Source: Pseudonocardia endophytica
GTDB taxonomy: Bacteria; Actinomycetota; Actinomycetes; Mycobacteriales; Pseudonocardiaceae
Direction: 5' to 3'
NCBI RefSeq assembly: GCF_004339565.1
Contig: NZ_SMFZ01000002.1
Span: forward strand, 372,001 to 436,000
Length of the DNA: 64,000 nt
Shown here: positions 8,840 through 16,983 of the stretch, piece by piece
Numbering within the stretch: position 1 is the first letter of the stretch
Layout: each line of letters starts with the position of its first letter
Program-made: the position numbers and the translations under genes
Notes under the pieces: generated by a model
What the model saw: the letters and a program-made list of their open reading frames with translations, nothing else
What the model was told of the DNA's origin: nothing
Databases searched by the model: none

Positions 8840-9067
8840 GTGCCGTTGTCGTTCTCCGAGGAGCCAGGGACCGGGCTGGTCGCGGTCACGCTGACCGACG
8901 ACGACGGCGAGATCGTGCAGACCCGCGTGGTGTCCGCCGACGAGCTGAAGCGGATCACCGCCCGCGCCCGTGCACTGGTGGCCCGCGGTGACGCCGTCCC
9001 GTTCGTCACGCTCGACGAGCTGGTCGACGGCCCGTCCGACCCGAACGGGGACGAGTCCCGGTCGTAG
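8840..9067 (+). CDS. Small conserved-type hypothetical protein between hemD and hemB
   Basis: A 75-residue acidic soluble protein with an N-terminal beta-rich stretch (VAVTLTDDDGEIVQTRVV) and a helical middle (ADELKRITARARALVARG). I do not recognise a family and assign no function. The start is supported by a TAGGCT hexamer 6 nt upstream rather than by a ribosome binding site. The gene stops 9 bp before hemB, whose own -10 element overlaps this stop codon. Codon usage matches its neighbours, so it is probably real. Confidence 0.7.
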   Translation: MPLSFSEEPGTGLVAVTLTDDDGEIVQTRVVSADELKRITARARALVARGDAVPFVTLDELVDGPSDPNGDESRS

Positions 9068-9070
9068 GCT
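9065..9070 (+). promoter_or_regulatory. -10 element of hemB, leaderless start
   Basis: TAGGCT overlaps the upstream gene's TAG stop and lies 6 nt before the hemB ATG; hemB may thus be both co-transcribed and expressed from its own leaderless promoter. Confidence 0.6.
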
Positions 9071-9076
9071 GGACGC

Positions 9077-10054
9077 ATGGGTTTCCCGGCACAGCGGCCA
9101 CGCAGGCTGCGGTCCACCCCGGCGCTGCGACGGATGGTCGCCGAGACCGAGGTCCGCCCGCGGCAGTTGATCCTGCCGATGTTCGTGCGTGAGGGCGCGA
9201 CGGACCCGGTGCCGATCTCGTCGATGCCCGGCGTCGTGCAGCACACCAGGGACTCCCTGCGCAAGGCGGCGACCGAGGCGGTCGCGGCGGGTGTCGGCGG
9301 CATCATGCTGTTCGGCGTCCCGGAGCACCACGACGCGACCGGCTCCGGCGCCGTCGACCCGGACGGCATCCTGAACGTCGCGTTGCGCGACGTGCGCGCC
9401 GAGGTCGGGGACGACGCCGTCGTGATGGGCGATCTGTGCCTGGACGAGTTCACCGACCACGGCCACTGCGGCGTCCTGGACGCGGACGGCCGCGTCGACA
9501 ACGACGCCACGCTCGAGGTCTACGCGCGGATGGGCGTCGAGCAGGCCCGTGCGGGCGCCCACATGGTCGGCCCGAGCGGGATGATGGACGGCCAGGTCGG
9601 CGTCATCCGCGAGGCGCTGGACGAGGCCGGGTTCGCCGACACCGGGATCCTCGCCTACACCGCCAAGTACGCGTCGGCGTTCTACGGGCCGTTCCGCGAG
9701 GCGGTGAACTCGCAGCTCAGGGGCGACCGCAAGACCTACCAGCAGGACGGTGCGAACGCGCGTGAGGCGCTGCGCGAGCTCGCGCTCGACCTCGACGAGG
9801 GCGCCGACATGGTCATGGTGAAGCCGGCGCTGGCGTACCTGGACGTGCTGAGCCGGGTCGCCGACGTCGCCGACGTGCCGGTCGCCGCCTACCAGATCTC
9901 CGGCGAGTACGCGATGATCGAGGCCGCGGCCGCACAGGGCTGGCTCGAGCGCGAGCGGACGATCCTGGAGACGCTGACGTCGATCCGGCGGGCCGGAGCG
10001 GACGTCGTGCTCACGTACTGGGCGTCCGAGGTCGCCGGGATGATCGATCGCTGA
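9077..10054 (+). CDS. hemB: Delta-aminolevulinic acid dehydratase (porphobilinogen synthase)
   Basis: A 325-residue enzyme condensing two 5-aminolevulinates into porphobilinogen. The two active-site lysines are visible in YTAKYASAFYGPFR (about residue 197) and MVMVKPALAYLD (about 250), the latter forming the Schiff base. The metal-site segment reads DLCLDEFTDHGHCG: two of the three zinc cysteines remain and the middle one is Asp, a mixed type also found in mycobacteria, so metal dependence is uncertain. No SD precedes ATG; a TAGGCT hexamer does. The gene feeds HemC, encoded 3 kb upstream. Confidence 0.97.
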   Translation: MGFPAQRPRRLRSTPALRRMVAETEVRPRQLILPMFVREGATDPVPISSMPGVVQHTRDSLRKAATEAVAAGVGGIMLFGVPEHHDATGSGAVDPDGILNVALRDVRAEVGDDAVVMGDLCLDEFTDHGHCGVLDADGRVDNDATLEVYARMGVEQARAGAHMVGPSGMMDGQVGVIREALDEAGFADTGILAYTAKYASAFYGPFREAVNSQLRGDRKTYQQDGANAREALRELALDLDEGADMVMVKPALAYLDVLSRVADVADVPVAAYQISGEYAMIEAAAAQGWLERERTILETLTSIRRAGADVVLTYWASEVAGMIDR

Positions 10055-10087
10055 GGTCCGTCGTGGCGACGGTGCGCGCGCAACCAC

Positions 10088-10093
10088 TACCGT
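10088..10093 (+). promoter_or_regulatory. -10 element TACCGT, leaderless start
   Basis: TACCGT lies 7 nt before GTG 10101 and so favours that codon over the GTG at 10092, which would lie within the promoter. Confidence 0.55.
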
Positions 10094-10100
10094 GGGTGGT

Positions 10101-10817
10101 GTGAGTACGCCATCCGGCCCGCAGGACGGCACCGAACCCTCTGCAGGTGACGGCGGCGCGGCCCCCGCGGGACCGGCCTACTACCGGCCGGGCCCGTCGT
10201 CCGGCTACTACCCGCAGTACCCGCAGAACCCGTACGGCCCCGGCTCGTCCGGGGTGCCGCCGCAGTTCGCAGGCGGGTACCCGGCCGCGCGCCCGCAGGA
10301 GACCTACCCGTACGGAGGCCCGTTCCCGGCGGGGACCGGCCCGCAGTACGTCGGGCAGACCGGTGCGACGGGCCGTCCGCGCAACGTGGTCACCGGGTTC
10401 ATGTTCCTGCTCGTGTCACCGGCGTTGTTCATCGTGGTCGGGCTGGTACTGGCGCTCGCGCCGCTGACCCCGGACATGTTCCCGCCGGAGACCGGGATCC
10501 AGGAGGCGCTGACCGCGTCCGGCCTGACCATGGAGCAGCTGCTGTCCGCGATGCGCACGTTCGGTGCCGTGCTCGCGGTGCTCGCCGTGGTCTACGCGCT
10601 GCTGGCCGTCGTCTCGTTCCTCGGCAAGCTCGGTGCGCTGATCACGCTGACCGTGCTGACGGTGCTGTTCGACCTGTTCTGGCTGCTCGCACTGCTGTCC
10701 GCCGCCACGAACCCGATCGGCGCGATCCTCCCGGTGATCGTTCTCGGGACGAGCATCGTCGGCGTCACGCTGATGTTCTCCGCGCAGTCGCGGGCCTGGT
10801 TCGCCGCGCGCCGCTGA
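10101..10817 (+). CDS. Pro/Tyr/Gly-rich membrane protein following hemB
   Basis: A 238-residue protein with a disordered N-terminus (about residues 1-95) rich in Pro, Gly and Tyr, followed by about four transmembrane helices (about 98-118, 150-172, 175-197, 203-225). A membrane protein gene also follows hemB in mycobacteria (Rv0513), but no function is known to me. Similar Pro/Tyr-rich tails in actinobacterial membrane proteins often mediate polar or divisome interactions, which is only a guess here. Start chosen from the -10 element. It converges on the erm gene. Confidence 0.75.
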   Translation: MSTPSGPQDGTEPSAGDGGAAPAGPAYYRPGPSSGYYPQYPQNPYGPGSSGVPPQFAGGYPAARPQETYPYGGPFPAGTGPQYVGQTGATGRPRNVVTGFMFLLVSPALFIVVGLVLALAPLTPDMFPPETGIQEALTASGLTMEQLLSAMRTFGAVLAVLAVVYALLAVVSFLGKLGALITLTVLTVLFDLFWLLALLSAATNPIGAILPVIVLGTSIVGVTLMFSAQSRAWFAARR

Positions 10818-10832
10818 CCGCGCCGCCGGACG

Positions 10833-11627
10833 TCACCGCCGGATCCCGCGCCCGGCCACCCGGCGGGCCCCGGTGGCGAGCGCGTGTCCGGCAGCCCACT
10901 GCTGGGCAGTGAGGTCCCGGGGGAGCGACCGTTCGGTCACCTGGTGCTCGCTCGCCCACGAGCGGACGGCGCTGCGCGGGATCCCGCTGCGCACCAGGAT
11001 GTCCGGGACACCCCGCCCGCGTCCCTGGAACACCGACCGGACCCAGGCCTGGTAGCCGGGACGCTCGGGTACCAGCGCCCGCGGGCGCCGGTCGACCACG
11101 AGCAGCCCCGCGTCGACCGACGGCCGCGGCCGGAACGCGGAGGCGGCGATCCGGCGCTGCAGCGTGAAGCGGTACCAGGGCCACCACTGGGCCGTGAGCA
11201 GCGTCGCGCCACCGACTCCGGCCCGCTTGCGGGCCACCTCCCACTGGGTGACCAGGACCGAGCGCTGCCAGGCGCCCAGGCGCAGCAGTCGTCGCAGCAC
11301 CGGTGTGGTGAGGGCGAACGGCACGTTGGCGACGAGGTCGTGGTCGGTCGTCGGCGGGGCGTGCCGGAGGATGTCGTGGTCGGTCACCCGGACGTGCGGC
11401 CCGGCGATCCGGCGCAGATGCTCGAGTGATCGCGGGTCGAGCTCGACGGCCTCGACCGGGCGGCCCAGCCGGGCGAGGCCACGAGTGATCGCCCCGGTAC
11501 CCGCGGCCCACTCGACGACAGGGAGGTCGCGGTCGGCCACCAGCGCGACGATCTCGTCGACGATCCGGCGGTCGGTCAGGTGGTTCTGGCCCAGCTCGTG
11601 TGGGCCAGGGCGGTGATGTGCGGACAC
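10833..11627 (-). CDS. erm: Erm-family 23S rRNA (adenine-N6) methyltransferase
   Basis: A 264-residue SAM-dependent methyltransferase of the Erm/KsgA group, predicted to methylate A2058 of 23S rRNA and give macrolide-lincosamide-streptogramin B resistance. It has the N-terminal HELGQNHLTDRR, the SAM site VVEWAAGTGAITRGL near residue 38, VELDPRS, and the catalytic NVPFALTTPVLRRLL. The Arg-rich C-terminal domain (from about 195) with TAQQW resembles actinomycete Erm enzymes more than RsmA, though RsmA-type cannot be excluded by eye. GTG 11627 has GGAG 7 nt upstream, and that SD lies in a stem (11632-11658). A leader ORF sits at 11731-11775. It interrupts the hem gene order, so it looks accessory. 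Confidence 0.85.
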   Translation of the reverse strand: MSAHHRPGPHELGQNHLTDRRIVDEIVALVADRDLPVVEWAAGTGAITRGLARLGRPVEAVELDPRSLEHLRRIAGPHVRVTDHDILRHAPPTTDHDLVANVPFALTTPVLRRLLRLGAWQRSVLVTQWEVARKRAGVGGATLLTAQWWPWYRFTLQRRIAASAFRPRPSVDAGLLVVDRRPRALVPERPGYQAWVRSVFQGRGRGVPDILVRSGIPRSAVRSWASEHQVTERSLPRDLTAQQWAAGHALATGARRVAGRGIRR

Positions 11628-11730
11628 GGATCGGCTCCAGGAAGGGAGGGCGGAGCCGGGCAGCACGACGCGCCGCCCGGCGGGGATGCCGGCGGCGCAG
11701 AGATGCGAACGGGTGTGTCCTCCTGCGCCG
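11628..11730 (-). promoter_or_regulatory. Candidate erm translational attenuator (five alternative helices)
   Basis: Reading the minus strand between leader and erm, each helix excludes the next. L: 11744-11749 with 11722-11727 (CCTGCG/CGCAGG). A: 11723-11730 with 11693-11700 (8 bp). B: 11688-11696 with 11672-11681 (9 bp, one bulge). C: 11670-11681 with 11655-11666 (12 bp with two G-U pairs). D: 11652-11658 with 11632-11638 (CGGCTCC/GGAGCCG), which buries the erm SD. L+B+D would be off; A+C would free the SD. A ribosome stalled in the leader over L would favour A+C. Pairings are seen; the switching is inferred. Confidence 0.65.
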
Positions 11731-11775
11731 TCAGCGACGGGTACGCAGGCGGAGGGTGGTCGCGGCGGCTGCCAT
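11731..11775 (-). CDS. erm leader peptide MAAAATTLRLRTRR
   Basis: A 14-codon ORF immediately preceding the attenuator. It ends in an Arg-Leu-Arg-Thr-Arg-Arg tract containing the R-L-R motif at positions 9-11; +x+ motifs of this kind arrest macrolide-bound ribosomes in leaders such as ErmDL. The ATG lies 7 nt after a TACGGT hexamer (11783-11788), so it is probably translated from a leaderless mRNA. Codons 9-11 form the 5' arm of helix L, exactly where a stalled ribosome would open it. Function in induction is inferred and untested. Confidence 0.65.
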   Translation of the reverse strand: MAAAATTLRLRTRR

Positions 11776-11782
11776 GGGCGGC

Positions 11783-11788
11783 ACCGTA
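11783..11788 (-). promoter_or_regulatory. -10 element of erm leader transcript
   Basis: TACGGT on the minus strand, 7 nt upstream of the leader ATG; the upstream region is shared with the divergent hemL gene. Confidence 0.55.
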
Positions 11789-11883
11789 GCCGACGGCGGC
11801 CGGCCGGTCCGCCGAATTCGCCGCGACCGGGCTCACGCCCGGGGCCGCGGGCCGTGGTGCGGACCTGCTGGGAGACTGGCCGG

Positions 11884-13212
11884 GTGACCGACGCCGTGTC
11901 CACCTCGTCCGTGACCCCCGGAACCGCCGAGTCCGCGCGCCTGTTCGAGCGCGCGCAGGCCCTGACGCCGGGCGGCGTGAACTCACCGGTCCGCGCGTTC
12001 GCCTCGGTCGGCGGAACGCCCCGGTTCATGGTGAGCGCGCAGGGGTGCCGCCTCACCGACGCCGACGGCGCGACCTACGTCGACCTCGTGTCGTCGTGGG
12101 GGCCGATGATCCTCGGGCACGCGCACCCCGCCGTCGTCGACGCGGTGCGGGAGGCGGCCTCGAAGGGGCTCTCGTTCGGGACGCCGACGCCCGGTGAGAT
12201 CGAGCTGTCCGCCGAGATCGTCGCCCGGACCCCGGTCGAGCAGGTCCGGCTCGTCAACTCCGGTACCGAGGCGACGATGACCGCGATCCGGCTGGCCCGC
12301 GGCATCACCGGGCGAACCGTCGTCGTGAAGTTCTCCGGCTGCTACCACGGACACGTCGACGCGCTGCTCGCCGACGCGGGCTCCGGCGTCGCGACGCTCG
12401 GCCTCCCGTCCAGCCCTGGCGTCACCGGCGCGCAGGCCGCGGACACGGTCGTCGTGCCCTACAACGACCTGGACGCCGTCCGTGCCGTGTTCGACGAGCG
12501 CGGCGACGAGATCGCCTGCGTGATCACCGAGGCGGCGGCCGGGAACATGGGCGTCGTCCCGCCGGTCGAGGGCTTCAACGCGGGCCTGCGCGACATCGCG
12601 CACGCCCACGGCGCCCTGCTCGTGATCGACGAGGTGATGACCGGCTTCCGCGCGTCGGCCACCGGTTGGTACGGCTGCGACGGCGTCGCGGGCGACCTCT
12701 ACACGTTCGGCAAGGTCATGTCCGGCGGGCTGCCCGCGGCCGCGTTCGGTGGGTCGGTGCAGCACATGTCGTACCTGGCGCCGGCGGGGCCGGTGTACCA
12801 GGCGGGGACGCTGGCCGGGAACCCGGTCGCGGTCGCCGCGGGTCTCACGACGCTGCGCCACGCCGACGACGCCGCGTACGCCCGGCTGTCGGAGAACGCG
12901 CAGAAGCTCGGGAAGCTGCTGACCGACGCGCTGGCCGCCGAGGGCGTGCCGCACGTCGTGCAGTACGCGGGCACGATGTTCTCGCCGTTCTTCTCCGAGA
13001 CCCCGGTGCACGGCTATGCGGAGGCGAAGGCCGCGGAGACCTGGCGCTACCCGGCGTTCTTCCACGCGATGCTGGACCGCGGCGTCTACCTGCCGCCCAG
13101 CGCGTTCGAGGGCTGGTTCGTCTCCACCGCGCTCGACGACGCCGCGTTCTCGCAGATCGCCGATGCCCTCCCGCACGCGGCGAAGGCGGCGGCCGCGGCG
13201 ACCGCGGCATGA
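11884..13212 (+). CDS. hemL: Glutamate-1-semialdehyde 2,1-aminomutase
   Basis: A 442-residue PLP enzyme converting glutamate-1-semialdehyde, the HemA product, to 5-aminolevulinate. Hallmarks are TPGGVNSPVRAF near the N-terminus, NSGTEATMTAIRLARG, the GCYHGHVDALL segment, VIDEVMTGFR, and the PLP lysine in FGKVMSGGLPAAAFGG (about residue 277). GTG at 11884 is preceded by GGGAG about 10 nt upstream. The next gene overlaps it by 4 bp. It is separated from hemA-C-D-B by the membrane protein and erm. Confidence 0.97.
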   Translation: MTDAVSTSSVTPGTAESARLFERAQALTPGGVNSPVRAFASVGGTPRFMVSAQGCRLTDADGATYVDLVSSWGPMILGHAHPAVVDAVREAASKGLSFGTPTPGEIELSAEIVARTPVEQVRLVNSGTEATMTAIRLARGITGRTVVVKFSGCYHGHVDALLADAGSGVATLGLPSSPGVTGAQAADTVVVPYNDLDAVRAVFDERGDEIACVITEAAAGNMGVVPPVEGFNAGLRDIAHAHGALLVIDEVMTGFRASATGWYGCDGVAGDLYTFGKVMSGGLPAAAFGGSVQHMSYLAPAGPVYQAGTLAGNPVAVAAGLTTLRHADDAAYARLSENAQKLGKLLTDALAAEGVPHVVQYAGTMFSPFFSETPVHGYAEAKAAETWRYPAFFHAMLDRGVYLPPSAFEGWFVSTALDDAAFSQIADALPHAAKAAAAATAA

Positions 13213-13859
13213 CGACGCCGGAACCGAGCGGCCCGCGGACGACCGTCCACCTGCTGCGCCACGGCACGGTGCACAACCCGGACGGTGTGCTCTACGGCCG
13301 CCTGGAGGGCTTCCGGCTCTCCGAGTTCGGCGAGCTGCAGGCCAAGACCGTCGCGGAGTACCTGTCCGGCAACGACATCGCGGCCGTCGTCGCGTCCCCG
13401 CTGTTGCGCGCGCAGCAGACGGCGGAGCCGATCGCGGCCGCGCACGGAGCGGAGATCCACACCGACGACGGCCTGATCGAGGCCGGCAACGCGTTCGAGG
13501 GCCAGGTGTTCGGCGTCGGCGACGGGGCGCTGCGGCACCCGTCGCAGTGGACGCTGCTGCGCGACCCGTTCACGCCGTCCTGGGGCGAGCCGTACCTGCG
13601 GATCGCGCACCGGATGCTCGGCGCCGTGCACGCGGCGCGCACGCTCGCGCCCGGCCGGGAGATCGTGTGCGTGTCGCATCAGCTCCCGATCTGGACGCTG
13701 CGCCGCTACCTGCTCGGGCAGCACCTGTGGCACGACCCGCGCCGCCGCCAGTGCGCGCTCGCGTCGCTGACCAGTGTCGAGTTCACCGGCGCCCGGATGA
13801 CCGGCCTGCACTACGCGGAGCCGGCCGGGTCGAGCGGGGCCATGGTGACCGGCGCATGA
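13209..13859 (+). CDS. Histidine phosphatase (phosphoglycerate-mutase superfamily)
   Basis: A 216-residue branch-1 histidine phosphatase. The catalytic LLRHGTVHNPDG has the nucleophilic His near residue 18, with SPLLRAQQTAEP near 60 and the second His in VCVSHQLPIW near 155. The substrate is unknown. The gene sits between hemL and resA as it does in M. tuberculosis (Rv0525), overlapping both neighbours by 4 bp, so it is co-translated with a heme-to-cytochrome-c gene set. Whether it acts in that pathway is unproven. Confidence 0.9.
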   Translation: MTTPEPSGPRTTVHLLRHGTVHNPDGVLYGRLEGFRLSEFGELQAKTVAEYLSGNDIAAVVASPLLRAQQTAEPIAAAHGAEIHTDDGLIEAGNAFEGQVFGVGDGALRHPSQWTLLRDPFTPSWGEPYLRIAHRMLGAVHAARTLAPGREIVCVSHQLPIWTLRRYLLGQHLWHDPRRRQCALASLTSVEFTGARMTGLHYAEPAGSSGAMVTGA

Positions 13860-14440
13860 TCCGCCGCCTGCTGCTCGCGACGTGCGCGGTCCTGCTGGTC
13901 GCGGGCTGCTCGACCAGCAAGGACGCCGTCGACTCGTCCGGGGAGTTCCAGTTCGTCGCGCCCGGCGGGCAGACCGAGATCCTCTACGACCCGCCGTCGG
14001 CGCGCGGTCGCGTCTCCGATCTCTCCGGGGAGAGCCTGCTGAAGCCGGGGACCCAGGTCGGGATCGGCTCGTACCCGGGGAAGGTCGTCGTGCTGAACAT
14101 CTGGGGCTCGTGGTGCGGCCCGTGCCGGACCGAGGCACCGGAGCTGGAGGCCGTCGCGACGACCGCGAAGGACACCGCCGTCCTCGGCATCGACGTGCGC
14201 GACGACCGTCAGGCGGCACAGGACTTCGTGCGCGACCGCGGCCTGACCTACGACTCCGTCTACGACTTCCCCGGCCGCACGCTCGTCGCGCTGTCCGGGT
14301 ACCCGCGCAACGTCGTGCCGTCGACGATCGTCCTGGACCGCTCGCACCGCGTCGCGGCCGTCTACCTGAAGCCGGTGACGACCTCGCAGCTGATGCCGGT
14401 CGTCTCGCGGCTCGCTGCGGAGCCTCCCGGCGCGGCGTGA
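13856..14440 (+). CDS. resA: TlpA/ResA-type thioredoxin lipoprotein
   Basis: A 194-residue exported thiol-disulfide oxidoreductase. The N-terminus is a lipoprotein signal with lipobox LVAGC (acylated Cys near residue 19), and the thioredoxin fold carries WGSWCGPCRTEAPE (CxxC near 84) and a cis-Pro segment VVPSTIVLD. It is expected to keep the apocytochrome c CxxCH cysteines reduced outside the membrane, taking electrons from the CcdA protein encoded next. ATG overlaps the upstream stop. Part of the System II cytochrome c maturation cluster. Confidence 0.93.
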   Translation: MIRRLLLATCAVLLVAGCSTSKDAVDSSGEFQFVAPGGQTEILYDPPSARGRVSDLSGESLLKPGTQVGIGSYPGKVVVLNIWGSWCGPCRTEAPELEAVATTAKDTAVLGIDVRDDRQAAQDFVRDRGLTYDSVYDFPGRTLVALSGYPRNVVPSTIVLDRSHRVAAVYLKPVTTSQLMPVVSRLAAEPPGAA

Positions 14441-14488
14441 CGACTACATGCTGTAGAACCCGGCGGGCGACCTGCGCGGTCGGCCGCC

Positions 14489-14494
14489 TACCCT
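14489..14494 (+). promoter_or_regulatory. -10 element TACCCT before ccdA
   Basis: TACCCT lies 8 nt upstream of the ccdA ATG, giving a predicted leaderless transcript start inside the 62-bp gap after resA. Confidence 0.55.
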
Positions 14495-14502
14495 GGTGAC
14501 CG

Positions 14503-15330
14503 ATGGATCCCACGACGCTCGCGACGACGGGGCCGCTGCTGGTCGCAGCGGTCGTCGCGGTGCTCGCGGGCGCGGTCAGCTTCGCCTCCCCGTGCGTGCT
14601 GCCGCTCGTGCCGGGATACCTCGCCTACCTGGCCGGACTCGTCGGGTCGCAGGCGCCGCCGGTGACCGCTCCCGAGGCGGAGGCGCGCGCCCTCTCGCGG
14701 GTCGGGGCCCCGGCACCGGCCCCCTCGGAGGCTCCGACGACGCCGGACCGTCCGTGGCGGGTCGCCGGCGCGGCCGGGCTGTTCGTCGCCGGGTTCACGG
14801 TCGTGTTCGGCGCGATCCTGGTCGGTGTCGTCTGGCTCTCCGACGTGCTGGTGCGCAACGAGGTGCTGCTGCAGCGCATCGGCGGCGTCGTGATGATCGT
14901 GATGGGCGCTGTGTTCGTCGGGCTCGTCCCGGCGCTCGCCAGGGAGCGTCGCGTGCACTGGGTGCCGCGGGCCGGGCTGTGGGGCGCTCCGCTGCTGGGC
15001 GCCGTGTTCGGGCTCGGCTGGGTCCCGTGCGTCGGCCCGACGCTCGCCGGCGTCCTCGCCGTCGCGGCGGGCACTCAGGGCGGCTCGCTGCGCGGCGTCC
15101 TGCTCACGCTCGCCTACTGCGCAGGGCTCGGCCTGCCGTTCGTCGTGATCGCGCTCGGCGCGACGCGCGCGGTGCGGGCGCTGGCCGTGCTGCGCAGGCA
15201 CACCCGGGCGATCCAGATCGCGGGCGGGGTGCTGCTCGTCGCCGTCGGCGTCCTGCTGGTCAGCGGCCGCTGGGGGCTGCTGCTCGCGCAGCTGCAGGTC
15301 GCCATCGCCGGATTCACGCCGCCGATCTGA
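14503..15330 (+). CDS. ccdA: Cytochrome c biogenesis thiol transporter CcdA
   Basis: A 275-residue DsbD/CcdA membrane protein with about six transmembrane helices. It moves reducing equivalents from cytoplasmic thioredoxin to extracytoplasmic ResA. The paired redox cysteines are in SFASPCVLPLVPGYLAYLAG (helix 1, near residue 28) and GLGWVPCVGPTLAGVLA (helix 4, near 172). An acidic/Pro loop of about 40 residues lies after helix 1. The stop TGA overlaps the resB ATG by 1 bp. Confidence 0.95.
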   Translation: MDPTTLATTGPLLVAAVVAVLAGAVSFASPCVLPLVPGYLAYLAGLVGSQAPPVTAPEAEARALSRVGAPAPAPSEAPTTPDRPWRVAGAAGLFVAGFTVVFGAILVGVVWLSDVLVRNEVLLQRIGGVVMIVMGAVFVGLVPALARERRVHWVPRAGLWGAPLLGAVFGLGWVPCVGPTLAGVLAVAAGTQGGSLRGVLLTLAYCAGLGLPFVVIALGATRAVRALAVLRRHTRAIQIAGGVLLVAVGVLLVSGRWGLLLAQLQVAIAGFTPPI

Positions 15331-16979
15331 TGAGCTCCCCGCCGACCGCGCCGCCCTCGCCACCCGAGGCCCGCCCCGACGCCGAACCGCCCGGCGGCGG
15401 GACCGGTCAGGGTCCGCTGCTGCGCGCGCTCGCGTTCCTGCGCAACACCTGGCGGGGCCTGACCAGCATGCGCACGGCGCTGGTCCTGCTGTTCCTGCTC
15501 GCGCTCGCCGCGCTGCCCGGCGCGCTGCTGCCGCAGCGCTCGTTGAACCAGCAGCTCGTCGACCAGTACGTCGCCGACCACCCGACGCTCGCGCCGGTGC
15601 TCGACGCCGTCGGCGCCTTCGAGATCTTCGCCAGCCCGTGGTTCGCCGCGATCTACCTGCTGCTGATGATCTCGCTGATCGGCTGCGTGCTGCCCCGCTC
15701 GCTGGAGTACTGGCGTGCGACGCGTGCGGTGCCGGTCGCGACGCCGCGCAACCTGTCCCGGCTCCCGCACCACGCGGCCGGGACGCTCGACGAGTCCCCG
15801 GACGCGTTCCTCGAGCGCACGCGGACCGTGCTGCGCGGATGGCGCAAGGTCGAGCGCGAGGAACCGGGCGGCATGCGCACGGTCTCCGCGGAGCGGGGCT
15901 ACCTGCGCGAGACCGGCAACCTGATCTTCCACCTCAGCCTGATCGGCCTGCTGCTCGGTTTCGCGGGCGGGAAGCTCTACGGCTACGACGGCGACGTGAT
16001 CGTGCTCGCCGACGGCAGCGAGTTCTGCAACACGTCGATCCTCGGCTACGACTCGTTCCGGGCCGGTCTGCAGGTCGACGGCACCCAGCTGAACCCGTTC
16101 TGCGTCAAGGCCGACGCGTTCGAGGGCACCTGGCTGCCGAACGGGCAGCCGTCGACGTTCCAGGCGCAGGTCGGTTACCAGTCCGCTGGCGATCTGGAGG
16201 ACGGCTCGTCGACGTGGCGGCCGGACACGATCTCGGTGAACCACCCGCTGCGCACCGACGGCGACCGCGTCTACCTGACCGGCTACGGCTACGCGCCGAA
16301 GTTCACGGTGACGTGGCCGGACGGGCAGTCGCGCACCGGCGTCGTGCAGTGGCGTCCGGTCGACCGCTCCACGATCCTGTCCGAGGGCGCCACGAAGTTC
16401 GAGCGGCCCGGCGTCGCCGACGCCGAGCAGCGCCGCACCAGCCAGCTGGCGCTCACCGGCCTGTTCGCCCCGACGGCCGCCATGGACGCGAACGGCGGGT
16501 TCGTCTCGGCCTACCCCGACCTGCGCAACCCGGTAGTCCAGCTGTCCGTGCTGCGCGGCGACCTGGGCATCGACGACGGCCGCGGCCAGTCGATCTTCCA
16601 GGTGGACCAGCGCCAGATCGACTCCGGTGCGCTGAAGAAGGTCGCGCAGACCGATCTCGCCCCCGGCGACTCGGTGCGTCTCGACGACGGCACGACGGTC
16701 CGCCTCGACAGCGTCACGCCGTGGGTGAACCTGCTGGTCGGGCACGATCCGGGGCAGATCTGGGTGCTGGTGTTCTCGGTCGTGATGGTCGGCGGGCTGG
16801 CGTTGTCGCTGTCGGTGAAGCGGCGACGGTTCTGGGTGCGCGTCCGGCCGTCGCCGGACGGCACCGGCTCGATCGTGCAGGTCGGCGGCCTGGCCAGGAG
16901 CGACCGCGCGGGGTACGGCGAGGAGTTCGAGCGGCTCGGCGACGAGTTGCTGCGCAGGAAACGCGAAGAGGACGGTTGA
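15330..16979 (+). CDS. resB: Cytochrome c biogenesis protein ResB
   Basis: A 549-residue System II heme-handling membrane protein. A Pro-rich cytoplasmic N-terminus is followed by transmembrane segments near residues 48-68, 105-125 and 200-220, a large extracytoplasmic domain (about 225-465), and a last helix near 470-490. With CcsB it forms the synthase that exports heme and attaches it to apocytochrome c. It starts 1 bp inside the ccdA stop, so coupled translation is likely. Confidence 0.95.
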   Translation: MSSPPTAPPSPPEARPDAEPPGGGTGQGPLLRALAFLRNTWRGLTSMRTALVLLFLLALAALPGALLPQRSLNQQLVDQYVADHPTLAPVLDAVGAFEIFASPWFAAIYLLLMISLIGCVLPRSLEYWRATRAVPVATPRNLSRLPHHAAGTLDESPDAFLERTRTVLRGWRKVEREEPGGMRTVSAERGYLRETGNLIFHLSLIGLLLGFAGGKLYGYDGDVIVLADGSEFCNTSILGYDSFRAGLQVDGTQLNPFCVKADAFEGTWLPNGQPSTFQAQVGYQSAGDLEDGSSTWRPDTISVNHPLRTDGDRVYLTGYGYAPKFTVTWPDGQSRTGVVQWRPVDRSTILSEGATKFERPGVADAEQRRTSQLALTGLFAPTAAMDANGGFVSAYPDLRNPVVQLSVLRGDLGIDDGRGQSIFQVDQRQIDSGALKKVAQTDLAPGDSVRLDDGTTVRLDSVTPWVNLLVGHDPGQIWVLVFSVVMVGGLALSLSVKRRRFWVRVRPSPDGTGSIVQVGGLARSDRAGYGEEFERLGDELLRRKREEDG

Positions 16980-16983
16980 GGCG

